DNA from: Diadophis punctatus similis
Lineage: Eukaryota > Chordata > Lepidosauria > Squamata > Dipsadidae
NCBI GenBank assembly: GCA_023053685.1
Contig: JALIGW010000016.1
Span: forward strand, 11,190,780-11,254,779
Reading direction: 5' to 3'
DNA length: 64,000 nt
Shown here: positions 41,081-64,000 of the stretch, one piece after another
Position numbering within the stretch: the stretch's first letter is position 1
Layout of the letters: every line of letters begins with the position of its first letter
Translations under genes and position numbers: made by a program
Notes under the pieces: generated by a model
What the model was told of the DNA's origin: nothing
The model's input: the letters and a program-made list of their open reading frames with translations, nothing else
The model's database searches: none

Positions 41081-41276
41081 TGTTTGCCCCCAAATAAGAT
41101 TCACTAAGTTCAAAGAAATGCACTGGCTGGGGATAGGGAATATGTGCCAATCCAATGCTATGTATTCTGAAATAGATTTGCAATTAAAAAAACGATTTCC
41201 TTTTAAAATGTATTTGTAGTTGATGTACAATAAGACAAGAAAATAATTTTAATGAAAACAAAGTATTCTATTAGAA

Positions 41277-41406
41277 CAGGGGTGTCAGGAGGCCCGCGGG
41301 CTCGATGTGACACGCGCAGGCCACACCCACCCCAGCTCCGCGAAGGGAAAAAACATTGCAATACGTCACATGACGGCAACGTGATGCAGCGAGTTTGACA
41401 CCCGTA
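41277..41406. mobile_element. hAT-type MITE with exact 8-bp target duplication
   Basis: CAGGGGTGTCAGGAGGCCCG to GCGAGTTTGACACCCGTA; TATTAGAA on both sides (41269-41276 and 41407-41414). Confidence 0.8.
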
Positions 41407-41799
41407 TATTAGAAAATGTTTTTCATATTAAATACAAGATACAAAAGTTACACTTAGAAAATCATTACTGAACGAAAGTAAAGTTGGGTTGAAGGTTCTG
41501 AATAGCAGACAAACAGGCGCATCAGCAAGTTTCAGTCAGGAAAATCTCTTTTTAATTCTTCTTGTTTGTGAACTAGTTAAACAAAGGGCATGATTTGCAA
41601 ATCCAATCAGCATAAAGCCATTGTCTCTTATTTCTAAACAGTTTAAAACTGTGCTTGCACATTGTTTTGCACCATTGTTTACTTTGGCTAAGGACATAAG
41701 ACATCCTCCTCCTCCATCATCATCATCATCACCATCATTATTATCATTATCAGGTGTGTGGTGTGTGGTGTGTGGGTGTGGGTGTGTATTCATCTGGAA

Positions 41800-42005
41800 A
41801 AATTGAAAAAGTGCAGAGAAGAGCAACTAAGATGATTAAAGGCCTGGAGACTAAAACATATGAAGAACAGTTGCAGGATTTGGGTTTGGCTAGTCTAGAG
41901 AAAAGAAGGACTAGGTGGGGCATGATAGCAGTAGTCCAGTATTTGAAAGGCTGCCACAAAGAGGATGGGGTCAATTTATTTTCCAAAGCACCAGAGGGAG
42001 TTGGG
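41800..42005 (+). mobile_element. CR1 LINE 3' fragment
   Basis: AAAGTGCAGAGAAGAGCAAC, GGCCTGGAGACTAAAACATA and an ORF2-end frame LASLEKRRTRWGMIAVVQYL, truncated before the tail. Confidence 0.7.
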
Positions 42006-42023
42006 CGGCCTATAAGAACGAAA

Positions 42024-42027
42024 ATAA

Positions 42028-42126
<99 letters not shown>

Positions 42127-42128
42127 AT
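42024..42128 (+). repeat. (AAAT)n microsatellite
   Basis: About 25 AAAT units after a CR1 fragment and AGAACGAAAATAAT, which looks like another LINE tail. Confidence 0.95.
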
Positions 42129-42129
42129 A

Positions 42130-42590
42130 GTCCAGGAAACTCCAAACGTCGGCAATGGCACACAAAACTCCACAAATTCAGCATTTGTTCCCAACAAACA
42201 CCCCTCTCCACAACATCTCCTTAAGTCTCAGTCCCCAGGTGTGCCTTGTGAAGAAGGGCAGGGCACTCTCCTTCCAAGATGTAGGGTTGGCCTGCCCTGT
42301 TGCTGTCTCCTCTCCACTCTCCGTGCTCGGGGATCAAGAGGGGGTGGTCCTTGCTCATCGCCTGAGCTCCGTCACTCTTCATCTCCACTGCCTGCCCTCT
42401 CTTGGTCATCCTGCCTCCATTTCTCCCTGCTGGCAAGCCGTCCCAAGCCTGAGGGGCCCAGGGCTGCTTCATCCTGCTCCTCCCCCCATTCCTCCAAGGC
42501 CAACGAAGCCGCCCCTCAGTCTCCGTCGGCCACAGCTCTGGCTCATCCTCCCCTGCGGATTCAGGCTCCGACGGGGGCATGACACCAAGG
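42130..42590. other. GC-rich intergenic block of unknown origin
   Basis: C- and T-rich sequence open in several frames but with no recognisable protein motif, sitting between a microsatellite and the BovB remnant. It could be a transposon part I do not know. Confidence 0.3.
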
Positions 42591-43075
42591 TATTTGAGCT
42601 TCAGCTTCAGTATCTGTCGTTCCAATGAACAGTCAGGGTTGATTTCCTTTAGAATTAACTGATTTGATCTCCTTGCAGTCCAAGGGACTCTCAAGAGTCT
42701 TCTCCGACACCACAATTCGAAATCATAAATTCTTTGGCGCTCAGCCTTCCTTATGGTCCAACTCTCACAGCCATGCATTACTACTGGGGAAACCATAGCT
42801 TTGACTATACAGACCTTTGTCAGCAAGGTGATGTCTCTGCTTTATAATATGCTGTCTAGGTTGGCCATAGCTTTCCTCCCAAGGAGCATGTGTCTTGTAA
42901 TTTCATGGCTACAGTCACCATCTGCAGTGATTTTGGAACCCAAGAAAATAGCTTCCATTTCTTCCCATTCTATCTGCCAGGAAGTGATGGGACCGGATGC
43001 CATGATATTAGTTTTTTTTAAATGGTATTGAAAGTAGGAACTCTCAAATGTTTGGTGGTCTGTTTTCAATACATT
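42590..43075 (-). mobile_element. BovB (RTE) LINE remnant
   Basis: Minus-strand frames read IMASGPITSWQIEWEEMEA, FLGSKITADGDCSHEITRH, LTKVCIVKAMVSPVVMHGCE and LLRVPWTARRSNQLILKEIN. This is the C-terminal half of the BovB reverse-transcriptase protein, with frame breaks and a 5' truncation. BovB is abundant in squamates and known for horizontal transfer. Confidence 0.85.
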
Positions 43076-43199
43076 TTCAGCTCCTTGACAGATCTATGCA
43101 TGCTCTTTTCAATGAAGAACATCGCAATATTACGTTTATTTTCACTCCAGCTTCTGATACGTTCTGTCTGCTGCTTCAGAACTGCAGCATATTTTTTTT

Positions 43200-43850
43200 C
43201 TAATACATGTGTTCTAATAATTCTCTGTTCTACAGAGGAATTATTGAGTCTGTCATCTGCACCTCCATAACTGTCTGGTTTGGCTCTGCAACCGAACAAG
43301 ACAGACACAGACTTCAGAGGATAATTAGAACTGCAGAAAAAACAATTGCTACCAACCTGCCTTCCATTGAGGACCTGTATACTGCAAGAGTCAAAAAGAG
43401 GACCGTGAAAATATCCACAGACCCCTCACATCCTGGACATAAATTGTTTCAACTTCTACCCTCAAAACGACGCTATAGGGCTCTGGACACCACAACAACT
43501 AGACACAAGGACAGTTTTTCCCTGAATGCCATCACTCTGCTTAACAACTAATTCCCACAACACTGTCAAATAATTTACTAACATTGTATTACTATTACTC
43601 TTCTCTTCCTTACTAGTATCTATCTCTTTCCACTTATTACTATAACCATGTGCTTGTATCTTTCAATTTACAGTATATTGTTTTTACTTGTTTCCTAGTA
43701 CAATTTGATAGCTTATTAGTAACCTTGACTATCACTAAGTGTTGTATCTTTTTATTCTTGATTAATGTATTTTATTCTCCTTATGTACACTGAGAGCTTA
43801 TGCACCAACGACAAATTCCTTGTGTGTCCAATCACACTTGGCCAATAAAG
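43200..43850 (+). mobile_element. L2/CR1-type LINE 3' end
   Basis: The frame 43207-43551 has ITVWFGSATEQDRHRLQRII, HPGHKLFQLLPSKRRYRAL and ITLLNN, an L2-like ORF2 C-terminus. The 3' UTR ends CACTTGGCCAATAAAG and runs into (TTCTA)n. Confidence 0.7.
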
Positions 43851-43939
43851 AATTCTATTCTATTCTATTCTATTCTATTCTATTCTATTCTATTCTATTC
43901 TATTCTATTCTATTCTATTCTATTCTATTCTATTCTATT
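43851..43939 (+). repeat. (ATTCT)n pentanucleotide microsatellite (AATAG class)
   Basis: About 18 perfect units start immediately after the LINE AATAAAG tail, so the LINE seeded the tract. Confidence 0.95.
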
Positions 43940-44352
43940 TTGTGCCCATGCATCTGTTTGCACAGCATTGTCAAATCAATGTGCATCACTTTATTTTTCT
44001 TTGTGCTGCTTCATTTGTGGTGTTTGTGGCCACTCGTGCATGTTTAGAAAAATCCTTTTGGAGCAGATCACAAATCTCTTGAAGAATGAGGAAATCTCAT
44101 CACCTACTAATTTAAACGTTCTGTCATTTATTCATCGCTTCATGATCTGAACTTTGAACTCAACCACTCCTGCACGAATAGTGAACAGATGTTATTATGG
44201 AACTGATGCTCAGTGGAGCATTTTAATATGTAAAAGAATTAAAGCAACAGATTTACATTCAGAGAGCACAGACGTACAATATCTTGTTATTTTCCACAAG
44301 ATGTGTCTTCAGATCTGTGAACAGTATGCCAATCCTCTTGTGCCATCTAGTG

Positions 44353-46270
<1,918 letters not shown>

Positions 46271-46279
46271 GTACATAAT

Positions 46280-46360
46280 GTCCTTCCTTCCTTCCTTCCT
46301 TCCTTCCTTCCTTCCTTCCTTCCTTCCTTCCTTCCTTTCTTTCTTTCTTTCTTTCTTTCC
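46280..46360 (+). repeat. (CCTT)n-(CTTT)n microsatellite
   Basis: About 14 CCTT and 6 CTTT units. Confidence 0.95.
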
Positions 46361-46724
46361 TGTCATATAAGGATATGTGTTAAAATAAATATTAAAATAA
46401 AAATGCATTATTGGACATTTTGGCTTTATGTTTGTGCTTATAGGAAGATACCCAGTCATGTTGGTTAAATTTCTGGTTCCATCACACGCAAAGAATATAT
46501 GATATAATTGTTGTGCCTAAAATGGAGGCTACAAGAGGCCGCATCCTGTTAATTCATTTGCTTTTTTAGCTGCACCACCTGAGATGCAAAAGTATACATG
46601 TACAAGATGCAGAATGACACCCATTTTGAACACAACTATAATGTTTAAAAAGTGCTGTGGGCTTGTTTGCTGAACACACCTCTTGACACTGATGATTCTT
46701 TCACCAAGTTGTCTTGCTTTAGAG

Positions 46725-47134
46725 CAGGGGTCTGCAACCTAAAACACTCAAAGAGCCATTTGGACCCATTTCCCACAGAAAAGAAAACACCGGGAGCCAC
46801 AAAACCCTTTGACCCCCTCCTCCCTCTCTCTCTCTCCCCACTCCCTCTCTGTATCTCTGTGTATCTCTCCCACTCTCCCCACCTCTCTCTCCCCCCTCTC
46901 TGTATCTCTCTCTCTCTTTCTCTCTCTCTCTCTGTGTGTGTGTGTGGGTGGGTGTGTGGGTGTGTCCCTCTCATCCCCCGCCATTGCCCTTACCTTCTCA
47001 GGCTAGGCAAGGAGTGACTGGGAGGGGAGGGCGAGGGGCAGGGCCAGTCAGTGATAGGATCACCCAACAGGGAGCCACAGCAGAGGGCCCAAAGAGCCGC
47101 ATGCGGCTCCGGAGCCGCAGGTTGCAGACCCCTG
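46725..47134. mobile_element. hAT-type nonautonomous element (CAGGGGTCTGCAACCT)
   Basis: CAGGGGTCTGCAACCT mirrors AGGTTGCAGACCCCTG; flanks CTTTAGAG and CCTTAGAG (7 of 8). AGAGCCATTTGGACCC and AAAGAGCCGCATGCGGCTCC lie inside; a CT/GT microsatellite fills the middle. Confidence 0.8.
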
Positions 47135-47139
47135 CCTTA

Positions 47140-48575
47140 GAGAAATAGAGAAGAAAATTATTTCAAGAATGAAATCATGCTCTCTTTATCTCTAATTGAA
47201 GGTTTGTCACAGAGCAGTGCTACAAGTCATGAGAGACAATGTTATGCTAGAGAATCACAATAGTCAAAGGTATCATAGGCTAAAGAAATTTTTACCCTTG
47301 ACCCTCCTTCCAAAAATTGTGCTGACAAAATTCAATGCCACATTAGTGAAATTTCAGGCCATATAGGGAGGTTGAGATTGGTGTGCTCTGAGAGCTCTCT
47401 TACTCAGCAGTCCTCTTGTTGGTTAATGTTGGTGGTACCTTGCATCAAAGTTGAGGCACTCCAAATAAGGAAGGACTATGTTGGGCAACATTGTGAAGTC
47501 AAACTTCATTCGTTTGAAGATGAAACCTTCAACAGGATTCATGTTTTGAGTCCTGGATGTCTTTTTGTGCTAATTATGGAAAACTTCTTCCTTAGAAGAA
47601 CCTGTCCTTTTTGTCTTGAACTTCTTTGGAATTTGTGTGATGCCTCCTCTTACACTCCTTCCAAAACCTCACACTGCTTTACTACAAAATTGGCCTAGAT
47701 TTCCATCTATATTATGTATACACATGCTGAAATTTACCTGTATTCTAGTATACATCATAATTTAGTTATCATAATACATTTAGGGTATGATTCAGCTTAG
47801 GTCCTACATGTAGCTTTCTAGTATGAAATTGTGAAGCAGAGCTTGGAGAATTAGACTCAGAAATGGAAGATATAACTGGATTGAGAACCCTAAGTGTGGA
47901 GTTTACCATTTTTCCAGTAACCTCAAAAATAATTCATTGAAATCCATGATAAGCAGGAAGTCCAGGAAAAATGAAACTAAAGAAAAGGGTCAACATTTGG
48001 GGTAGGCCAGGTCAGGAAGCACACAGAAGAAAGATTTCAGGAATGTTACTGTACTGATGTAGGGCGTAATTTTGAAAACCTGTTTCCCTCTATCTCCTCA
48101 GAAAACGCAGAGCACCCAGGTTTGAGACATCAAGTGAAATGACTCCAGAAGAGAAATGGCACCAGCTGCCAAGCCATGACTCCGTAAGGGGCAAAGGCGG
48201 GGTGGGAAAACTCAGAATGCTTCTGGGAGATGGTTTAGGACTCCAGCCTTCTATTTTACAAGTTAGCAACTTTAAGACACTGGGAGAAATAGATGAAGGA
48301 GAAGTTCATCGGCTGTAGGAAAGAGCCATAGAAAGGAAACCTGACAAAGTTCCTTCAATGTAATTACCTCGTTAAAAATTTGGGAAGTTTTTACATGTTT
48401 CAAGATTGTGATGTTACACTGACTAGCATTAAAGCTGTCATTCTGAAATCTGTGTGGTTCTTGTTTCTTGAATTTACCCCCTGTGATAACAAGACAACAA
48501 AGAGGCCAGTAGGAGATAATTGAAAAAATATCTCCAAAAGTAGAATAAACACAGGCTAATAGCAGATGACTCCCA
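47140..48575. other. Intergenic sequence without recognised features
   Basis: I see no repeat family or gene-like block; the 108-codon frame at 47372-47698 has no recognised motif. Confidence 0.35.
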
Positions 48576-48579
48576 GCAC

Positions 48580-48925
48580 CAGAGGTGGCTTCCTGCCGGA
48601 GCTGCCCACTGCGCAGCTCTGGTAGGGGGCGGCCGATTGCAAAACCGCACCGGAGCCCTCTCTGCCGATCCACCGCGCGCGTCGCCATTTTTTCGCTGAT
48701 TTTGGGTTGATTTTGCTTCTGCGCATGCATGGAAGCAAAATCGCGCTGAAATCTCACGTGCGCGCGCATCCCCTCGCAAGATTTTGGCAGGATTTTGCTT
48801 CCACGCATGCACAGAAGCAAAATCACGTGAGGGGGCGCGTGTGTGTAGCGAGCGCACGCGCCCCCAAAGCATGGAGATGCACACGCATGGCTCCGGCAGC
48901 AAGGTAAGAGAGCAACCCGCCCCTG
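48580..48925. mobile_element. hAT-type element, exact 8-bp target duplication
   Basis: CAGAGGTGGCTTCCTGCCGG to GCAACCCGCCCCTG; CCCAGCAC on both sides (48572-48579 and 48926-48933). It has repeated GCATGCATGGAAGCAAAATC-like units in both orientations. Confidence 0.85.
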
Positions 48926-48933
48926 CCCAGCAC

Positions 48934-50040
48934 GTTTATGCAGTGTGTTTACTAAATTTTTAATGTACCAATAATACATTCAGTAATGCAGTATTATTTC
49001 AGTAGTCCTGTTCCAAGAAGCCAATTTTTCATGCTTACAATATATATATTCTACTAAATGTCTATTAAAGCATGTGCAACAGAAAGTCTCCAATTTCTCC
49101 AGGAATAGAAGAAAGGTTGGATTCCCAGACAATTGAAGCACAACACAAGTAGAGTACCACCACACTATGACACAACTTTCTTCTTCATCTTGGAGTTGAT
49201 GAAGGAAGCAAGAATTACCCCAAAACCTGGACTAGCCTTTGAAGAGCCTTTAACAGCTGCAATAAACTATTTCACTCCAACATGATACTTAAACATAGAT
49301 GAGTATATTTCAGAAGGAGTTCATATTCATTTAGGAAAATGCTGATTTATATGTCAAAGTACCATGTAATTTAGTAAGCAGATACAGGGCAATAACACTG
49401 CAAGGCATCCAGAATAGGCTTTCATTGTGATTTTGCAGATCATACACAAACTATGCTATAATTGTACTGGTTGTTCATAAACATCTTTCAAAACATAACC
49501 CAGAAAGCTTACACTTAGGATAATTAACAGTAATAGGAGTTTGTCAAACTATTCATATGTCTTTGAGAGTAAACACGTTTCTATCTCTTTTTGCAGTACT
49601 TTCTAAATAGGTGAAAGTAGATAAATTAGAAGACTCATCCAACAGACACATGCATCAGACAGAGAATGCACAATAAGCACAAAGGGAATCTTTTCTCTTC
49701 ACAGCACTTGCATCTGCTGTGATTATGAAACTTCCTTCAGTCCATTATCTTGTGCATGTGCTTGCACCACAACAGATGGCTTCATTGTGGTTGATGTCTT
49801 TCGATCATCCTGTTGAGGTAGTCTTAGATATCTCTCTTCTTCTATTGTCATGCATGCATGCAGTGATTCCATAAGGTCAACTCACTTAAGCAATCATTTC
49901 ACAAAAGAGTGTAACAGATTACGTTCTTCCACTGACTGTTGTATCTCTTCAAGCAATAGACTTTTTCATTCACAGTGTGCCTACAGTGATAGAAAAGGGC
50001 TATCCTTTGAAGAGATAAGCAAGAAGGGTGATCCTTCTCA
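48934..50040. other. Intergenic sequence without recognised features
   Basis: AT-rich, apparently unique. No coding block or repeat recognised. Confidence 0.35.
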
Positions 50041-50044
50041 CATA

Positions 50045-50550
50045 CTTGATTATACTATTCTTTTTTAAAATAATATTTATTAAATGGTTTTTAAAAACAC
50101 AAATATATACATATATACAAAACAAGCATACATCTAACTCTACATGATATCAATACATAATACATAGACTAACAAAAAAGACATAAACCATTAATGTTAA
50201 TACTTTTGTAGCATTGCGTACCGTTATATCGGTGGTACCATTGGTTCTTTAACTTATCTATCTTAGAATATTTCCCTAATTTTGTTCTATTTCTGATTCC
50301 ATCATCTTTATTGTCCATTAAAAGTCTATCTATCTGTCTTCTTGTATTTCATTTTTGTATTTCTCACTTATTATTTCACTTGGTTTTTATCTTCTAACCA
50401 ATTGTACCATATTTCCCAAATCCTATAAAATTCTGTTTCTTCCTTATCTTGTAGTTCAATAGTCAACTTGCTCATTTCTGCGCAATTCAATATCTTTGTA
50501 ATTATTGCTGAGCTCAGGAAAAGGTTGCTCCCTGAGGTTGGATGAGCATC
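50045..50550 (-). mobile_element. L1-like LINE 3' end (reverse)
   Basis: The minus frame 50371-50628 includes ILNCAEMSKLTIELQDKEE and YNWLEDKNQ, the same ORF2 end as at 5990-6530. AT-rich 3' UTR on the left. Confidence 0.65.
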
Positions 50551-50555
50551 TATTC

Positions 50556-50845
50556 CAGTGGTTCTCAACCTTCCTAATGCCGCGACCCGTGCCCCACCCC
50601 TGCGTCCCCACCGTGACTCACCCCCCACCGCAACTCACCCCCCCACCGTGACTCACCCCCCGCCACGACCGCCACACCGCCGCCGCCATTTGGGTTCTTT
50701 TACCCTCTGCGCATGCGCAAAGCGTTCTGCGCATGCGCAGAGGGTAAAAGAACCCAAATGGCGGCATCTGGGTGAAGTCTCCCGACCCCTGTGAAAGGGT
50801 CGTTTGACCCCCAAAGGGGTTGTGACCCCAGGTTGAGAACCACTG
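50556..50845. mobile_element. hAT-type palindromic MITE
   Basis: CAGTGGTTCTCAACCTTCC to CAGGTTGAGAACCACTG; flanks ATCTATTC and CTCTATTC (7 of 8). The centre TTTTACCCTCTGCGCATGCG mirrors itself. Second copy of the 20944-21183 family. Confidence 0.85.
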
Positions 50846-51109
50846 CTCTATTCTGACAATGGTTCAAAAGATTATGAAAACAGTCCTCTTTAAGAGAGAA
50901 TTTGGAATCATCTGATAGAAACCAGAGATGTATTTATACTTTTTCAGTTTTGCTTACCATTTATTGGTTTTATAGAGGGATGCTATTGTTTTCATATTTT
51001 GTCTCATAAATTGTAAGAGATGAAAGAGTAGGTAGCGTTTTGATCAATGTAACAAATAAAACAGTTTGATGGTATCAGATTATTCTAGTAGTTAGTTAGT
51101 TAGATAACT

Positions 51110-51555
51110 TAAAGCTACGCCGCCTGCGGTCTGACCTAAGCGTAGTACATAAAATTATTTACTACAATGTCCTACCTGTCAATGAATACTTCAGCTTCAA
51201 CCGCAACAATACACGAGCACACAATATTCAAACTCAATGTAAACCGCTCAAAACTCGACTGCAGAAAATACGACTTCAGCAACAGAGTGATCAATGCCTG
51301 GAAAGCACTACCTGACTCTGTGGTTTCTTCCCCAAACCCCAAAAACTTTAACCTTAGACTGTCTACAGTCGACCTCACCCCATTCCTAAGAGGTCTGAAA
51401 GGGGCCTGCATAAGCGCACCATCGTGCCTACCATCCCTGTCCTTCTGTCCCATTGTCCAAATTTACCTATTTCTACTTTGCTTTTGTTTATGTTTATATC
51501 ATACCTGCTATCTTGTACATGTTTTGACAAATAAATAAAATAAAATAAATAAATA
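51110..51555 (+). mobile_element. CR1/L3-like LINE 3' end
   Basis: The frame 51167-51538 encodes KLDCRKYDFSNRVINAWKAL and LRLSTVDLTPFLRGL; tail GACAAATAAATAAAATAAAA. Confidence 0.75.
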
Positions 51556-51979
51556 GTTCAGTATAAAAGTAGCTGAATTTCATTGTGAAAACAATCCACT
51601 GTTATCAAGGATTTTTTTCCCCATGATGTCCCTCACGTTCCCATCATGCAATGGTTAGAATCAGGTTGGGTGGTCCTTACAACTTAAGAAAGGCTCATTT
51701 CATAGCTAATGCGCTTTATATGCTATATATGGAGTAAGTCTTCAGATATTCAGAAATGGTTCTTAGAAGGGACGGTAGATGTAATTGCAATGTGGAGAAG
51801 CAATAAGTAGCGTTATAAAACTGGTGTTCTGTTCTGGATCCAACACACTGAATTTCAGTAGCATTCTACAGTGTTTCTCTCTTGGCAGTGTTTTTAATGA
51901 AGGAATCCATTTTTTCCTCTACCTAAGTACCGGTGTGTTACCCCTTCATCAAACCTTTAAGCTGTATAATTACCTTCTG

Positions 51980-52089
51980 AGACATGAGTCATCTTGGCTC
52001 TTAGCTTCCAAACTAGGTTCCCCTCTATAAAAGGAGAAGGGGATCTCTTTGCCTGCTCTTCTCAAGCCACTCTTCATATATAGGAAGAA
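51980..52089 (+). promoter_or_regulatory. MMP20 promoter with AP-1 site and TATA box
   Basis: TGAGTCA at 51985-51991 and TATAAAA at 52026-52032 stand 34 bp apart, the canonical MMP promoter arrangement (AP-1 near -70, TATA near -30). A start near 52056 would give a 5' UTR of about 34 nt. Confidence 0.65.
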
Positions 52090-63045
<10,956 letters not shown>

Positions 63046-63295
63046 GTAATACATAATGCTTTTTCTTTTTAGATTTACCTAAGGTGACCAGATTTTCACT
63101 TTGGTAAAGCGGGACACCATTGACAGGGGGGGGAGATGATCCACGCCTCCCCTTTCCGCGCCAGGACAAAAGACTTCTGGAAGGACTTTCATTACTTCCC
63201 GGATTTTGCTCCGAAACCTCAAGCTCTTCTCCCTTCCTTCACTTAGCAGCCCCACCACCCCGCTCCACACTTAAAGACCCTTACAGCTGCCATGG

Positions 63296-63733
63296 CCTCG
63301 CACGCTCAGCCCCGCTTGATGGCAACAGCCAGGAATGCGCTTCCGGAGGCATAGAGGGAGCAGCGGCTTTGGCGGGTCTGGCCGTGTCCTTTCCTGGGTC
63401 TTGCCACTTCTGTCAAGCTTTGTGCACCCCCCCAAACACCCCCCTTCATCGCAGCCCTTACCGCTGCCATGGCCGGGGCTTGCCTCTGCTGCGTCTGGCC
63501 TGGAGGACAAGCTGGCTGGCGGCGCGGGAAAAATCCTTCCTGGCCCTTGCCAGCCGGGCCTGGTCTTCTCTCCGGGGCGGTGTCCGGCGGGTGCCCCATG
63601 CCTCCGCTCCTTCCCCCCCTGTGGCAGACCCGGGAAAGGACACGGCCAGACCTGCCAAAGCCACTGCTCCCTCTATGCCTCCGGAAGCCCCTATTCCTGG
63701 CTGTTGCTGTCAAGCGGGGCTGAGCGTGCGAGG
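63296..63733. repeat. GC-rich foldback element in MMP20 intron 5
   Basis: Arms 63296-63410 and 63621-63733 are inverted copies: CTTCCGGAGGCATAGAGGGA at left, TCCCTCTATGCCTCCGGAAG at right. The spacer is about 210 bp. Open frames of up to 251 codons across it are a result of GC content. Confidence 0.75.
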
Positions 63734-64000
63734 TGCTGAACTGGGCCCTCGGGCACATCGGAGTGCGGTGGGGGGTTTTCCCTGTCCGGCTCGGAGCTGG
63801 CGAGATCGTAGCATGCAGGCGCAGCTGTTTCCCTCAAGATCCGCTCGATCAGGTATCAACAGGTATGGGATTTGATAGGGCGCTCCCTATTTTGACCACT
63901 TGTTGTCTGCTTGACAGGAATGCAGCTATCCAGTTATGTAGGGGTCCAGAGATGCCATAGGATTTTAGTTTCAGAAGTAGTTTGTTGTGTACCACTGAGT

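Noticed and set aside
48272..48979. 235-codon minus-strand frame
   Set aside because: Its centre is the hAT element 48580-48925; the ends show no motif and no splice context.
63120..63875. 251-codon open frame, the longest in the window
   Set aside because: It lies across the GC-rich foldback 63296-63733 in MMP20 intron 5, several frames are open at once on both strands, and there is no protein motif.

Overview
The window is vertebrate nuclear DNA, almost certainly from a squamate and most likely a snake. It holds Sauria-type tRNA SINEs, a BovB LINE remnant, CR1/L3/L2-type LINE tails (one running into a long AATAG-type pentanucleotide tract), Penelope-like element tails, many short hAT and mariner MITEs, and about 600 bp of GATA/GACA repeat of the Bkm type. 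Everything was read by eye; no alignment or database search was run.

The genic content is part of the classical matrix metalloproteinase (MMP) cluster, three genes in tandem on the + strand. (1) Exons 2-10 of an interstitial collagenase, most like MMP8, 638-9541; its signal-peptide exon lies upstream of the window. (2) A complete MMP27, 20527-40237, with ten canonical exons plus a candidate extra in-frame exon. (3) Exons 1-5 of MMP20 (enamelysin), 52090-63045; the hinge and hemopexin exons lie beyond the right edge. The order MMP8-MMP27-MMP20 on one strand matches the order known in mammals, and exon phases and lengths agree between the three genes.

The genes encode secreted zinc endopeptidases with the usual layout: signal peptide, propeptide with a PRCG cysteine switch, catalytic domain with HExxHxxGxxH, proline-rich hinge and a four-bladed hemopexin domain closed by a Cys-Cys bond. 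MMP27 and MMP20 each have an AP-1 site (TGAGTCA) and a TATA or TATA-like box just upstream, the classic inducible MMP promoter layout.

The most interesting signal is in MMP27. Between the exon for the calcium-binding loops and the exon for the zinc-binding helix, the place where gelatinases MMP2 and MMP9 carry fibronectin type II modules, there is an unannotated 117-nt open segment with good splice sites and matching phase. It would insert 39 residues, basic and proline-rich, with an RRSR motif. The same MMP27 has a Leu at the Met-turn, an Asn in place of the calcium-loop Asp and no C-terminal membrane-anchor tail. Self-complementary hAT elements flank the candidate exon.

Intergenic space (9746-20400, 40240-51980) and introns are packed with transposons and microsatellites. 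At least a dozen hAT-like elements keep exact 8-bp target duplications. Two solo-LTR candidates, nested insertions and foldback palindromes with TGCGCATGCGCA cores are also present.
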